From assembly GCA_965237985.1 (NCBI GenBank), contig OZ250161.1, positions 124,001 to 188,000 of the forward strand: a DNA stretch of 64,000 bases. The letters are read 5' to 3'. A program made the position numbers and the translations under genes. Below are positions 45,638 to 54,412 of the stretch, one piece after another (position 1 is the first letter of the stretch; every line of letters starts with the position of its first letter). The notes under the pieces are model-generated. The model did no database searches, was not told the DNA's origin, and saw only the letters and a program-made list of their open reading frames with translations. This stretch comes from G965212025 sp965237985. Lineage in GTDB: Bacteria > Pseudomonadota > Gammaproteobacteria > Poriferisulfidales > Oxydemutatoraceae.

Positions 45638-47563
45638 TCATGCGGGGAAAATCGCGGAGGCTGCCTCCTCTGCATAACGAAGCCTGATATTGTCGGCAGG
45701 GTTGGTTCCGAGTGCCGCCGGTAGATTTTTGGCAAGATTTTTGGCCTCACGGACTACTTGCGTTTCGCTCAGGTACGATTTGTTCCCATTGCCTGCCTCG
45801 GGATTGATCCGTTTGAGGTAGCGCCTGCCGCTGCGGCTAATGAAACTGAGTTCAATAACCGACAGCCTGGCCTGTTTATTTTCCACCGTGGCTGTACCGC
45901 TTTGTGATAGTTTCCAGCAAATGACCTTGTCGAGTTCCAGTTTTTCGTCAGCCTTGCCGTCAAGCCAGCGCTGGTACACATCTTTGCTCATGCTGGTTTC
46001 CAGCCAGAATTGTGAAAGTGAAAATTTTAGTTCCGTGAAGCGTCGCCGAAGAAAATCGTGGTCAATCCAGCTCAGCAAGGCCCCGGCACGTGGCCCACTT
46101 CTTTTGCCCAGGAGCGCGACGTAAATTGCCTGGAAAGCCACGTCTGGCGGCACGGGAGAGATTCTGGCAGCCTCGAAAATAAGTTTTTGCAACTCGTCTT
46201 CTTTTCCTGGTTTCCGAGGGATCTTTTGGGCCAGTAACCTGAGGAATCCTGTTTGTGCCGCAGTCAATTCAGCGGCTGAATCCGGAAGTGTTTTCTGCAG
46301 TTCTATGCGTTCCTGGTCACCGGCAAAATGCTGGAGCCAGTAGTCCACTGCGTGCAAGCGCTGTTCCAACCCGGCTTTTTGTGCTTCCGACAGCGGCGCT
46401 TCGTTTCTTTTCTCCACTTCCCTGATGGGGTCTACGTGTGGCAGTTGCTTCAGTGCCACGAGCAGTTGAAAGTTGGTAGTACAATGGTTGTTGTCGGGCG
46501 GCTCTGACTGGATCAGTTTGCCCAGCAGCCGGTTGTTTTGGCTGGTGTTGCCGTGCTGTATTTTCAGCATCAGGGTGTCGTATTCGTTAAACAGTTTGAC
46601 GATATAATCGAACTCAGTGGAGAAATTCACGGTCTTTTTCGCGGAAGTGCGTATCATCAGATAACGCAACAGATCTGGGGGCAGGAAGGATGCCATCCTG
46701 TTCGCCGACACGCCGACTCCCTTTGAGGAACTCATTTTCTCACCGCTCCACAAAAAGAATTCGTAAGGAACATTCAGCGGTGGCCGGTTGTCGAAAATTG
46801 TCCGGTAGCAGGCCTGCGCTATGTCACGAGCCCCCCCCCTGGTACAGTGGTCTTTACCTGCGCCTTCAATGGTGGTGCCCAGGTGGTGCCATTTTGCAGT
46901 CCACTCCAGTTTCCAGGGTAATTTTCCAGCCCCGTTGAAAGGCGAGCATTTGCCTCGGTGGTCGCAGCCACTTGCCCAGCTGACCCAGTCTTTACGACAG
47001 TGGTACTCAACTTCTGAGTTTTCGTAGGCTGTGACCTCAGTGGTGGCAATCCGGGCGCAGTTTTCGCAAATAACCTGGAATGGATGCCACCGCCTGTTGT
47101 GTTTTGTGCCGCTGACTTCGGCAAAAATTCTACGGATCTCGTGTGTTCGGCTCAAAATGAGATCAATGCTTTCATTCAGTGCTCCGCTGCGGTAAAGGTT
47201 GCTCATCCGATAAATTTCAGCCTTGACACCGAGATGCGGGAAAATATCAAGAAATTCGGCTATGTAATGCTCAGCAAAATTTTTCTGCTGCGCCCCCTGT
47301 GGAGCAGGCACCTGGGTAAGAGGGTAACCCATGTAGTTGCGGAGTTCCGGGGCGGAATTCTCAGGCAAACCATCCAGTGGATCCAGGTCATCTATGCCAA
47401 AAAAAAACTTTGCAGGTACCCCACGCATTCGCAGAACCCGCAGTAGTGCATCGTGTATCAGTACGCCCCGGAGTGAACCGACATGTACCGTCCCGGAAGG
47501 TGTTTTGGAATCGCCGATCACCTGCGCTCCGGTCAGCCCGGCAGTGATTTTTTCAACCCACAT
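45638..47563 (-). CDS. lysS: Lysyl-tRNA synthetase, class I
   Basis: This is the class I (archaeal/spirochaete/alphaproteobacterial) type of LysRS and not the class II enzyme usual in beta- and gammaproteobacteria. It charges tRNA-Lys. The HIGH-type motif is TVHVGS (25-30) and the KMSKS loop GEKMSSSKG (274-282). Paired Cys residues ICENC (166, 169) and C200/C206 probably bind zinc, and the catalytic core ends around LLSWIDHDFLRRRFTELKFS. At 641 aa it is longer than most class I LysRS, which are about 510-560. The C-terminal 120 or so residues (after FWLETSMSKDVYQRWLDGK) are extra and basic. gmk is 6 bp upstream on the same strand. Confidence 0.92.
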   Translation of the reverse strand: MWVEKITAGLTGAQVIGDSKTPSGTVHVGSLRGVLIHDALLRVLRMRGVPAKFFFGIDDLDPLDGLPENSAPELRNYMGYPLTQVPAPQGAQQKNFAEHYIAEFLDIFPHLGVKAEIYRMSNLYRSGALNESIDLILSRTHEIRRIFAEVSGTKHNRRWHPFQVICENCARIATTEVTAYENSEVEYHCRKDWVSWASGCDHRGKCSPFNGAGKLPWKLEWTAKWHHLGTTIEGAGKDHCTRGGARDIAQACYRTIFDNRPPLNVPYEFFLWSGEKMSSSKGVGVSANRMASFLPPDLLRYLMIRTSAKKTVNFSTEFDYIVKLFNEYDTLMLKIQHGNTSQNNRLLGKLIQSEPPDNNHCTTNFQLLVALKQLPHVDPIREVEKRNEAPLSEAQKAGLEQRLHAVDYWLQHFAGDQERIELQKTLPDSAAELTAAQTGFLRLLAQKIPRKPGKEDELQKLIFEAARISPVPPDVAFQAIYVALLGKRSGPRAGALLSWIDHDFLRRRFTELKFSLSQFWLETSMSKDVYQRWLDGKADEKLELDKVICWKLSQSGTATVENKQARLSVIELSFISRSGRRYLKRINPEAGNGNKSYLSETQVVREAKNLAKNLPAALGTNPADNIRLRYAEEAASAIFPA

Positions 47564-47569
47564 GCCTGC

Positions 47570-48208
47570 TTAGCCTGTCCGTTTATCTGGTGACAGGCGC
47601 AGAACCTGCAGCGTTTTATTCACAAGCCGCCTGCCGTAACTTCCCTGAGGGTGATTTCTCATCAGGCGTTTTATTTCCAGGCAGGTGACATGGAAATCTT
47701 CGTTGACGACCAAGTGATCAAAATCTTGCCAGTGTGCCATTTCCTCGACGGCGCTTTGCAGTCTGTTTTCCATGATCCTGGGTGCGTCCAGGTCGCGCTT
47801 TAAGAGGCGTCTTCGCAACTCCTCGTGCGAAGGGGGCAGTATGAAAATAGAACAAGTGTTTGCAAAATGTTTGCGCACTTGTCTGGCTCCCTGCCAGTCG
47901 ATTTCCAAGACAGCGCTTCCGTTTGCCAATGCTTCATTCATGGAATGGAAGGTAGTGCCGTAGTAGCTCCCATGGACTTCTGCGTGCTCCACAAACTGGG
48001 CGTTGTCGACCATGTCTTGAAACTCCGACACATCGACAAAATAATAGTCCAAGGCATTCTTTTCCCCCCTGCGTCGCGCTCTCGTTGTGTGGGAAACACT
48101 GAATTTCAAATCGCTGTTTCGTTTAACAAGCGACTTGATGATTGAAGTTTTCCCCGTCCCGGAAGGAGCAGAGAGCACGTAAACGATGCCTTTGGTGTTC
48201 ACACGCAT
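47570..48208 (-). CDS. gmk: Guanylate kinase
   Basis: Gmk phosphorylates GMP to GDP. The P-loop APSGTGKTS lies at 14-22, followed by FSVSHTTRARRRGE, DYYFVDVSEF, FVEHAEVHGSYYGT and LEIDWQGARQVRK. An in-frame TTG lies just before, but the ATG at 48208 has AGGGG five bases upstream, giving 212 aa. rpoZ, which usually follows gmk, is absent; lysS follows instead with a 6-bp gap. Confidence 0.96.
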   Translation of the reverse strand: MRVNTKGIVYVLSAPSGTGKTSIIKSLVKRNSDLKFSVSHTTRARRRGEKNALDYYFVDVSEFQDMVDNAQFVEHAEVHGSYYGTTFHSMNEALANGSAVLEIDWQGARQVRKHFANTCSIFILPPSHEELRRRLLKRDLDAPRIMENRLQSAVEEMAHWQDFDHLVVNEDFHVTCLEIKRLMRNHPQGSYGRRLVNKTLQVLRLSPDKRTG

Positions 48209-48463
48209 CAAGCCCCTGGTTTTTGTGTCGCCCCGAAAAGCGACCGGGTCAGGACCGGCACATTGAGAAAAAATGCACTACTGTCTCCACCGTAAAGGTC
48301 GGTGTGGCTTTCCTGACAGGTGGTTGCATTCAGCCATCTGTTGAGTGTGACGGGGTAATCGCCGTCCTCATCGCATCCCTGATTGGCGCAAGCGACCCAT
48401 TTAATTCAACAGTGTCACGGTGAATATCTGAGCCTGCCCACTCTGGGTCGCCTCGTCAGATTT

Positions 48464-49174
48464 TTACTTAGCCGACGAGGCAAAGAGTTCCTGCATCGAT
48501 TCGACCAGTACGTATGGAGAAAAATCGTCAGCACCATTGACTGTTTCAACCGGCTCACTGATGTCTTGTATGCTGTAGCCAAAATCTGATGATGCTTTCA
48601 GGCTTGTTTCGTCAGGTTTTTGAGCGGAATCCTGTACTGCCTTACTTTGGCTAAACTTTTCTGAAAGACTCGAGACTATCCCGTGCATCACCATGGTTTT
48701 TTCAAAACAAGCCGTGTGGTTTTCCACAACGGCAACCACGGTAGCCAGCAAAATCAGCTGATTGTCAATCAAGCCTTCGAACTCGGTATTGCAGTTTCCT
48801 TCGGCTTTCAATTCTTTGGCACGCAAGACAGTCGCAGTGACCTCCTCAGTGACCTGTTTTAAGTCAATATTGGTATTTCCGGAAAGTTTTTGTGCCACAT
48901 CAGCGTGCGAAACCACCACATCCTTCACCATTTGGCGAAACAACCAGCGCGAAGCGGTTTTTCCAGGCTGCTGATCAGTGGGTATACTTTTCGCTGTCTT
49001 CTCCGCCGTGTGCAGTGCTTCAGAACGCACCCGACGACCCCACGGCAGCTTGAAAAAATTTACTATTCTGTGCACTGCTTTTTTGAAAAAAGTTTTCCGG
49101 CTTTGTGTTTTAGCTTGGGCACCTGACCTGAGGCTTCCAGAAATGCCACTTCCGAGTCTGTTGATTTCACCCAT
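48464..49174 (-). CDS. Unknown 236-aa protein, effector-like
   Basis: I recognise no family. The N-terminus is Ser/Gly/Arg-rich (MGEINRLGSGISGSLRSGAQ), followed by a basic amphipathic helix (TFFKKAVHRIVNFFKLPWGR) and predicted helices to about residue 180. The tail is Ser/Asp-rich (ASSDFGYSIQDISEPVETVN). The pattern of short disordered N-terminus, basic V-V/F-F helix and helical body resembles the N-terminal module of the island's repeat-domain proteins. That resemblance is weak and needs a profile comparison. The start ATG at 49174 has only a weak ribosome-binding site. It lies alone upstream of gmk, followed by a 250-bp spacer. Confidence 0.6.
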   Translation of the reverse strand: MGEINRLGSGISGSLRSGAQAKTQSRKTFFKKAVHRIVNFFKLPWGRRVRSEALHTAEKTAKSIPTDQQPGKTASRWLFRQMVKDVVVSHADVAQKLSGNTNIDLKQVTEEVTATVLRAKELKAEGNCNTEFEGLIDNQLILLATVVAVVENHTACFEKTMVMHGIVSSLSEKFSQSKAVQDSAQKPDETSLKASSDFGYSIQDISEPVETVNGADDFSPYVLVESMQELFASSAK

Positions 49175-50373
49175 TCGATTTCACCATGTTTTTGTTTTGT
49201 CGAGCGGACAAAGCCAGCCCGTTTCAATATGGGGGACAAAAGTTTCGTGCCCGCACGACACGTTTTTCGCGATTGCAGGCAGGCTGTTCTGCACCATATA
49301 CCCCAAGTCAGATCTTCGCCAGAATGTCGGCTTCAAACTTTCAGTCTGCACCTTTTTTCACTCCTTTTCAGACCAAATAAGCGATAGTGTTATACCACAG
49401 GAGTCACCAGCTTGGTGGGCCTGTTTTTTGGGTTTGACATCGGTACCGTTCAACAGCAGTCTGGGTCGGCACGCCTGCTGTTATCCGGAATGGTTTTTTC
49501 GGACACTTTCAAACATGCCGGAACGCTGACTGTTGTCAGTTGTGTTCTTCACGGTTTTTGGAAAGTCTGTCAGTTTTTGCACGGTTGTTGCCAAAGGCGC
49601 CGCCCCCCGAAGGCGGCTTCGCCTTGTCGCGGTCAGCCTCCCAAAACAGAGGAGGGCCAGGAGTGTCTGGTAGTAAGCCTGGAAAACATGATGGATTTCT
49701 GGGCAGAGAATGGTCTTGCGAACCAATGGTGTGGGTCAATGGATCGTCGGCATCAGGGGGTGAATGTCCTGACAGAGGTCGGCCAGAATCTTGGTTTGAA
49801 CCTGTTCAGTTCGCAACGTTCAAACTTCTATGTCTGGGGTGTCAGTGTGGGTGAAAGTCCTGCATGTGGTTGCCGGGTGTCTGGTCGCGGCGGTCCGGCC
49901 TGTCATGGTCAACGACCTGCACCGGTGGCTGATGAGAAGAAATGTAATTTGCGCCGCAGCCTGTTATCCTTTCCCTCTGCCAATATGCATCAATGCTCCA
50001 GAGTACACGACGGCGGCTATCCGGATGGGGGTCAATCACACCAGCGCCCGCAATGACCCGCCGTTTCAAGAGCCGGTCCGCTGCCGGCACTGCCCACGAC
50101 GCACCACAGCGGCCAGTTGCTGTGGTGGTGGTTGGCATTCTCACGTTTGGCGCGACGAACATGAGGAGTGGATATTAACAACTGGCTGACCAAGGTTGGA
50201 CGGCAGCGGCTCTCTGGCTTCGTTTCAGGGGCGGTTGCCAGATTCCGCATTGCTGGCTGGCCCGCCGCAAGGTGCAGTTTGAATGACTCGACTCTATTCG
50301 TTTTTAGCGCGTTTTCAGATTGTTGGCAGTCACAGGTTTTACAGGCGGTGCCTGGTCGTTCTGGTGTCCGGTT
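49175..50373. other. 1.2-kb stretch without a recognisable gene
   Basis: Several open frames cross this region (the longest 49412-50056, plus strand), but none shows a known motif or a plausible ribosome-binding site. A strong hairpin lies at 49594-49625: AAGGCG and CGCC pair with GGCGG and CGCCTT. It is not followed by a T-run, so it is not a standard terminator. The region may be decayed coding DNA. Confidence 0.5.
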
Positions 50374-50766
50374 GTGAAGCTGTCACTGATGATCAGCAGT
50401 GGGCCTTATACGCATCAGGCATCAGACACCGCTTGGAATTTTGCCTGTGCAGCACTTGCGAAAGGACATGAAATCAGCCGTGTGTTTTTTTACCATGACG
50501 GGGTGAACAACGGCACCAGACTTTCTGTTCCGCCACAGGATGAACGGCACGTAGTGGAGCGCTGGACAGAGCTTGCTGAAAAGCACGATCTTGACCTGGT
50601 GATTTGTGTGGCTGCTGCACAGCGTCGAGGTCTTTTGAGCGCGAGTGAAGCCAAACGCCTTGGCAGGGATGTCGACAATCTGGCGCCAGGTTTCCGGCTT
50701 TCCGGTCTTGGCCAGTTGATTGAGGCTGGAATCGAATCTGATCGTCTGCTGGTTTTTGGGGGTTGA
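50374..50766 (+). CDS. tusD: Sulfurtransferase TusD (DsrE family)
   Basis: TusD, in the TusBCD complex, accepts persulfide sulfur from TusA and passes it to TusE for 2-thiolation of wobble uridine. The start is the GTG at 50374 (MKLSLMISSGPYTHQASDTA), giving 130 aa. The catalytic cysteine is Cys78 in VICVAAAQRRG, the same number as in E. coli. The C-terminus GFRLSGLGQLIEAGIESDRL is typical. tusC follows 4 bp after the stop. A long open frame upstream of the GTG has no family similarity. Confidence 0.93.
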   Translation: MKLSLMISSGPYTHQASDTAWNFACAALAKGHEISRVFFYHDGVNNGTRLSVPPQDERHVVERWTELAEKHDLDLVICVAAAQRRGLLSASEAKRLGRDVDNLAPGFRLSGLGQLIEAGIESDRLLVFGG

Positions 50767-50770
50767 AAGC

Positions 50771-51181
50771 ATGACCGCCCCTGGCACCCGGAAAGCGTTC
50801 ATGATTGTGAACAGGCGCGCTCCACACGGTACGATTTATGCTTTGGAGTCTTTGGAAGTCGCACTGGCTGCCGCTGCTTTTGAACAGAAAGTTTCCCTGG
50901 CTTTTGTTGATGACGGGGTGTATCAATTGCGCAGGGGGCAAAATACGAGCGGGACTGGGTTGAAAAACATTTCGCAAATGTTTCCGGCGTTGGCCGACTT
51001 CGACGTTACAGACATTTACGTGGAAAAAGAATCCCTTGCCGCCCGCGGTCTTGGGATGGAAGATTTGTTACACCTTGTTTACGAAGACGATGATGGGGCG
51101 GAAAAAGAATCGTTGCACCTGCTTGGTTCACAGGAGCTTGCCGCAGTGTTTGCATCCCAGAATATTGTGTTGAGTTTCTAA
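50771..51181 (+). CDS. tusC: Sulfurtransferase complex subunit TusC (DsrF family)
   Basis: TusC is a structural subunit of the TusBCD sulfur relay. The 136-aa product starts at the ATG at 50771, directly after tusD. It shows FMIVNRRAPHGTIYALESLE, AFVDDGVYQLRRGQNTSGTG and DIYVEKESLAARGLG. It lacks the active cysteine of TusD, as expected. Confidence 0.93.
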   Translation: MTAPGTRKAFMIVNRRAPHGTIYALESLEVALAAAAFEQKVSLAFVDDGVYQLRRGQNTSGTGLKNISQMFPALADFDVTDIYVEKESLAARGLGMEDLLHLVYEDDDGAEKESLHLLGSQELAAVFASQNIVLSF

Positions 51182-51195
51182 GCAGGGCAGCAGGA

Positions 51196-51513
51196 ATGAA
51201 AACTGCGAGCCACGCCGTTTTGCACACCGTCAGCAAATCACCTTTTGAGAATCAGGCACTGGCAAGTTGCCTGCGGCTTGCCAATGATGGCGACACGGTG
51301 CTGCTGATCGAGGACTCGGTGTATGTGGTTACCGGCAGCACTGGTTTTTCTGCTGCCCTCGGCGCGGCGATGTCGAGGTTGAATTTTTGTGTGTTGGAGC
51401 CGGACCTGGAGGTCAGAGGGGTTGCCGGTGTAATTCCGGGCATTAAAGTGGTGGATTACGCCGGCTTTGTCGACTTGGTGACGGAACACGATCATGTCCA
51501 TGCCTGGTATTGA
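51196..51513 (+). CDS. tusB: Sulfurtransferase complex subunit TusB (DsrH family)
   Basis: TusB (105 aa) shows the family segments VLHTVSKSPFENQALASCLR, DTVLLIEDSVYVV, FCVLEPDLEVRGVAG and VVDYAGFVDLVTEHDHVHAW. AGGA precedes the ATG at 51196 closely. The 3' half of the gene is repeated three times directly downstream, leaving this first copy intact. The array lies between tusB and tusE and may affect how strongly tusE is expressed. Confidence 0.93.
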   Translation: MKTASHAVLHTVSKSPFENQALASCLRLANDGDTVLLIEDSVYVVTGSTGFSAALGAAMSRLNFCVLEPDLEVRGVAGVIPGIKVVDYAGFVDLVTEHDHVHAWY

Positions 51514-52290
51514 AGCGAAATGGAGTCATGGCTTGTGCATCAGCCGACGAAGTTCGGTGTCGGGGTTGTCGGCAGCACTGGTTTTTCTGCTGCCCTCGGC
51601 GCGGCGATGTTGAGGTTGAATTTTTGTGTGCTGGAGCCGGACCTGGAGATCAGAGGGGTTGCCGGTGTAATTCCGGGCATTAAAGTGGTGGATTACGCCG
51701 GCTTTGTCGACTTGGTGACGGAACACGATCATGTCCATGCCTGGTATTGAAGCGAAATGGAGTCATGGCTTGTGCATCAGCCGACGAAGTTCGGTGTCGG
51801 GGTTGTCGGCAGCACTGGTTTTTCTGCTGCCCTCGGCGCGGCGATGTTGAGGTTGAATTTTTGTGTGCTGGAGCCGGACCTGGAGGTTAGAGGGGTTGCC
51901 GGTGTAATTCCGGGCATTAAAGTGCTGGATTACGCCGGCTTTGTCGACTTGGTGGCGGAACACGATCATGTCCAGGCTTGGTATTGAAGCGAAATGGAGT
52001 CATGGCTTGTGCATCAGCTGACGGAGCTCGGTGTCGGGGTTGCCGGCAGCACTGGTTTTTCTGCTGCCCTCGGCGCGGCGATGTTGAGGTTGAATTTTTG
52101 TGTGCTGGAGCCGGACCTGGAGGTCAGAGGGGTTGCCGGTGTAATTCCGGGCATTAAAGTGGTGGATTACGCCGGCTTTGTCGACTTGGTGACGGAACAC
52201 GATCATGTCCATGCCTGGTATTGAAGCGAAATGGAGTCATGCTTGTGCATCAGCTGACGGAACTCGGTGTCGGGGTTGCCGGCTGTGGTT
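51350..52290 (+). repeat. 237-bp tandem repeat of the tusB 3' end
   Basis: Beyond intact tusB there are three further units, 51514-51750, 51751-51987 and 51988-52224, and a partial one to about 52290. Each consists of about 64 bp of original tusB downstream DNA fused to tusB codons 48-105, joined at GTCGGC or GCCGGC next to AGCACTGG. The partial unit continues GCCGGCTGTGG, so CCGGC is shared at the joint. The unit length is 79 codons exactly. Confidence 0.93.
51520..52224 (+). pseudogene. Three chimeric 76-codon TusB-tail open frames
   Basis: Each repeat unit carries an uninterrupted frame (51520-51750, 51757-51987, 51994-52224). It starts with a new ATG (MESWLVHQ) derived from former spacer DNA, followed by the last 57 residues of TusB to the normal stop. 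Stops and following ATGs are 6 bp apart (TGA AGCGAA ATG), which would permit reinitiation. Substitutions are few and mostly conservative. Whether the peptides are made is unknown. Confidence 0.75.
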
Positions 52291-52332
52291 GTTGTACTGG
52301 AAAGCGCCTGTTGTTGAACAGGATGAAAAGCC

Positions 52333-52668
52333 ATGATGCTTGAAGCGGCAGGAAACACTTACGAAACAGACAAAGAAGGCTATCTCGTGAACCTCGATGA
52401 CTGGAAGCCCGAGGTAGCTGAAGCGATGTCGAAAGTCGACGGCGCGGAACTGGGAGATGATCACTGGGAGGTTATCAACCTCCTCCGCGAATACTACCAA
52501 GAATACCACATTGTCCCGACTGTGCGCTTCCTGATCAAGACAATCGGCAAACGCCTCGGCAAAGACAAAGGCAACAGCCACTACCTGTATGAATTATTTC
52601 CTGAGGGCCCCAACCGCCAGGCACGCAAATATGCTGGTCTGCCAAAACCCACTGGTTGCTTTGCGTGA
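52333..52668 (+). CDS. tusE: Sulfur-carrier protein TusE (DsrC family)
   Basis: TusE receives sulfur from TusBCD and hands it to MnmA for 2-thiouridine formation at tRNA position 34. The 111-aa protein has WKPEVAEAMSKVDGAELGDD, HWEVINLLREYYQEYHIVPT and RFLIKTIGKRLGKDKGNSHY. The C-terminal arm KPTGCFA holds the carrier Cys109. Two adjacent ATGs (52333, 52336) are possible starts. Confidence 0.94.
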   Translation: MMLEAAGNTYETDKEGYLVNLDDWKPEVAEAMSKVDGAELGDDHWEVINLLREYYQEYHIVPTVRFLIKTIGKRLGKDKGNSHYLYELFPEGPNRQARKYAGLPKPTGCFA

Positions 52669-53338
52669 TTTGCAGAGATGCCGGAAGTGAACGGTGGTCG
52701 CGCGCCATGCGCAACGGGAGAGTCGGCGTTGCCGGTCTGAGGGGTTGCTCTACCTCTCCCTTAATTTGCCGGACAAGGTTCGCATTCGTGTCACCGGCTG
52801 ATTTTGTCTGCCAGATCTGGTTTTAGGTGTGGATGCCGACCGCTTCTCTATTCCTGGCCGGATCGGCACCGTTCGACAAAAGGGAGAGGTTTGCTGACTT
52901 GGGGGCATCTCGGATGGCGGGTCATTGTCGAGTGTTGTCAAGCAGTGACTGAGGGTCAGGTTTTGTGTCACCGCCGGGTGATTTTTTTCCATTTTCAAAT
53001 CCCACCTGGCAACAAGACTTCTTAAGCCTTTCCGGTTTTTCGAAGCGAGGTCCTGCCGCAGGAGTTTGTTCATGTGCCCTCCTGTCTGGGCGTAGATCCA
53101 GGGGGAGCATCGGCCCAAAGGTCAGGTTGTTCAGAATTTCCGATGTGTATTAGAAGTTTTGCGACTTCATTGGGACAGCGGTCCGGGTGTTCTGTGCTAC
53201 GCCGTCGCGTCCGCCATGAACTGTCGGTCTGCTGTTGCGTAATTTGGCACGGCAGTTTTTCTGCACCTGCTGAGTTCCTTATGTCTGGAGCTGGTCACCA
53301 GCGGGTGGTTTTCGGCAGCTGCCTGTCCAGCCTGATTG
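52669..53338. other. 670-bp stretch without a recognisable gene
   Basis: Between tusE and the convergent end of selU I find only short frames without motifs. A small palindromic stretch (TCGCGCGCCATGCGCAACGG) follows tusE. No terminator with a T-run is obvious. Confidence 0.5.
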
Positions 53339-54412
53339 TCAGGAAGTTTTTGTTATATCAGACAGAATTTGTTCTGATGCTTGTTCCAGAACTCCATCAT
53401 TGACCTCTGGGAAAGTCAAAGAACCGATGCGAGGAACCTGATGGCAGTACTTGCCGAGAGAGTGTCGGTAATGGGGGTCGTAGTGCTCGTCAAGCAGGCT
53501 GGAGATGACTTTTTCTGTGTTTCCTGCCTGATGCCAGGCCAGCCATTCTGCGATCTTCTTTTTGCCCACGAAAGGAGCCAGTCTCATCAGCGCCTTTTCA
53601 AGCAAAGTGAAATCGGTCAGAAAGTGTGTGTATTCTTTTTTCAAGAATTTTGCGCGCCTGTCACGAGGTGCTTCGAGAAGCAGATGTTCGGCACTGCGCA
53701 ACCGTTTGAAAAGGTCATCCGGCAATTGTATTTTGCCAATGCGCCGGCTTTCCGCTTCCACGAAAATCGGGCGTGCCGGGTCAAAACGTCGAAGTTCTCC
53801 ACATAGCAGGCTTTCAAAACGGCGCTGGGTGGGTTGCTGTCCAGTGAGTGGTTCGCCAAGTACAGAACCATGATGGTTGGCGATTTCTTCCAGGAACAGA
53901 CACTGTGCCCCACGCGCTTTAAGATGTTCAAGGAGACGACTTTTTCCGACCCCGGTAGGGCCAGCCAAGGCAATAAAGCGCAACTGGACAGGCAAGGTTT
54001 CCAGCGCCAGCAGCACTGCCCGTCTGTAGCTTTTGTAGCCGCCGGGAAATTGCGTGGCGCGCCATCCAACCTGGTTCAACACGTCGGTCATGGCGTAACT
54101 GCGTTGTCCGCCACGCCAACAGTAAACCAGGGGTTGCCATTCCTGGTCAAAGTACGAAAAGTGATCGGACAGGTGTTTGGCGATATTCAGTGACACGATT
54201 GCCGCTCCGACTTTTCTTGCCGAAAATGGCGAATGTTGCGTAAACAGGGTCCCAACTTTCTGTCGTTCTTCATTACTGAGTACCGGAAAATTCTTTGCTC
54301 CCGGAATATGATCGTTTGCGTATTCTGCCGGGGAGCGTACATCAATGATGGTTGTGTAGGATTCTATTTGTGATAGCTTCCACCGGTTGGGACTGCGCGT
54401 TTTTTTCATCAT
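53339..54412 (-). CDS. selU: tRNA 2-selenouridine synthase
   Basis: SelU (MnmH) replaces the sulfur of 2-thiouridine-34 in tRNAs with selenium, using selenophosphate. The 357-aa product combines an N-terminal rhodanese domain (IDVRSPAEYANDHIPGAKNF, active Cys98 in YCWRGGQRS) with a P-loop domain (GPTGVGKS at 151-158). The start codon overlaps that of selD on the other strand, leaving no separate promoter space. Its thio-substrate depends on the TusDCBE relay encoded 700 bp away. Confidence 0.95.
   Translation of the reverse strand: MMKKTRSPNRWKLSQIESYTTIIDVRSPAEYANDHIPGAKNFPVLSNEERQKVGTLFTQHSPFSARKVGAAIVSLNIAKHLSDHFSYFDQEWQPLVYCWRGGQRSYAMTDVLNQVGWRATQFPGGYKSYRRAVLLALETLPVQLRFIALAGPTGVGKSRLLEHLKARGAQCLFLEEIANHHGSVLGEPLTGQQPTQRRFESLLCGELRRFDPARPIFVEAESRRIGKIQLPDDLFKRLRSAEHLLLEAPRDRRAKFLKKEYTHFLTDFTLLEKALMRLAPFVGKKKIAEWLAWHQAGNTEKVISSLLDEHYDPHYRHSLGKYCHQVPRIGSLTFPEVNDGVLEQASEQILSDITKTS

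Noticed and set aside
49412..50056. 214-codon plus-strand frame upstream of tusD
   Set aside because: No motif, no ribosome-binding site, unusual composition, and competing frames on both strands.
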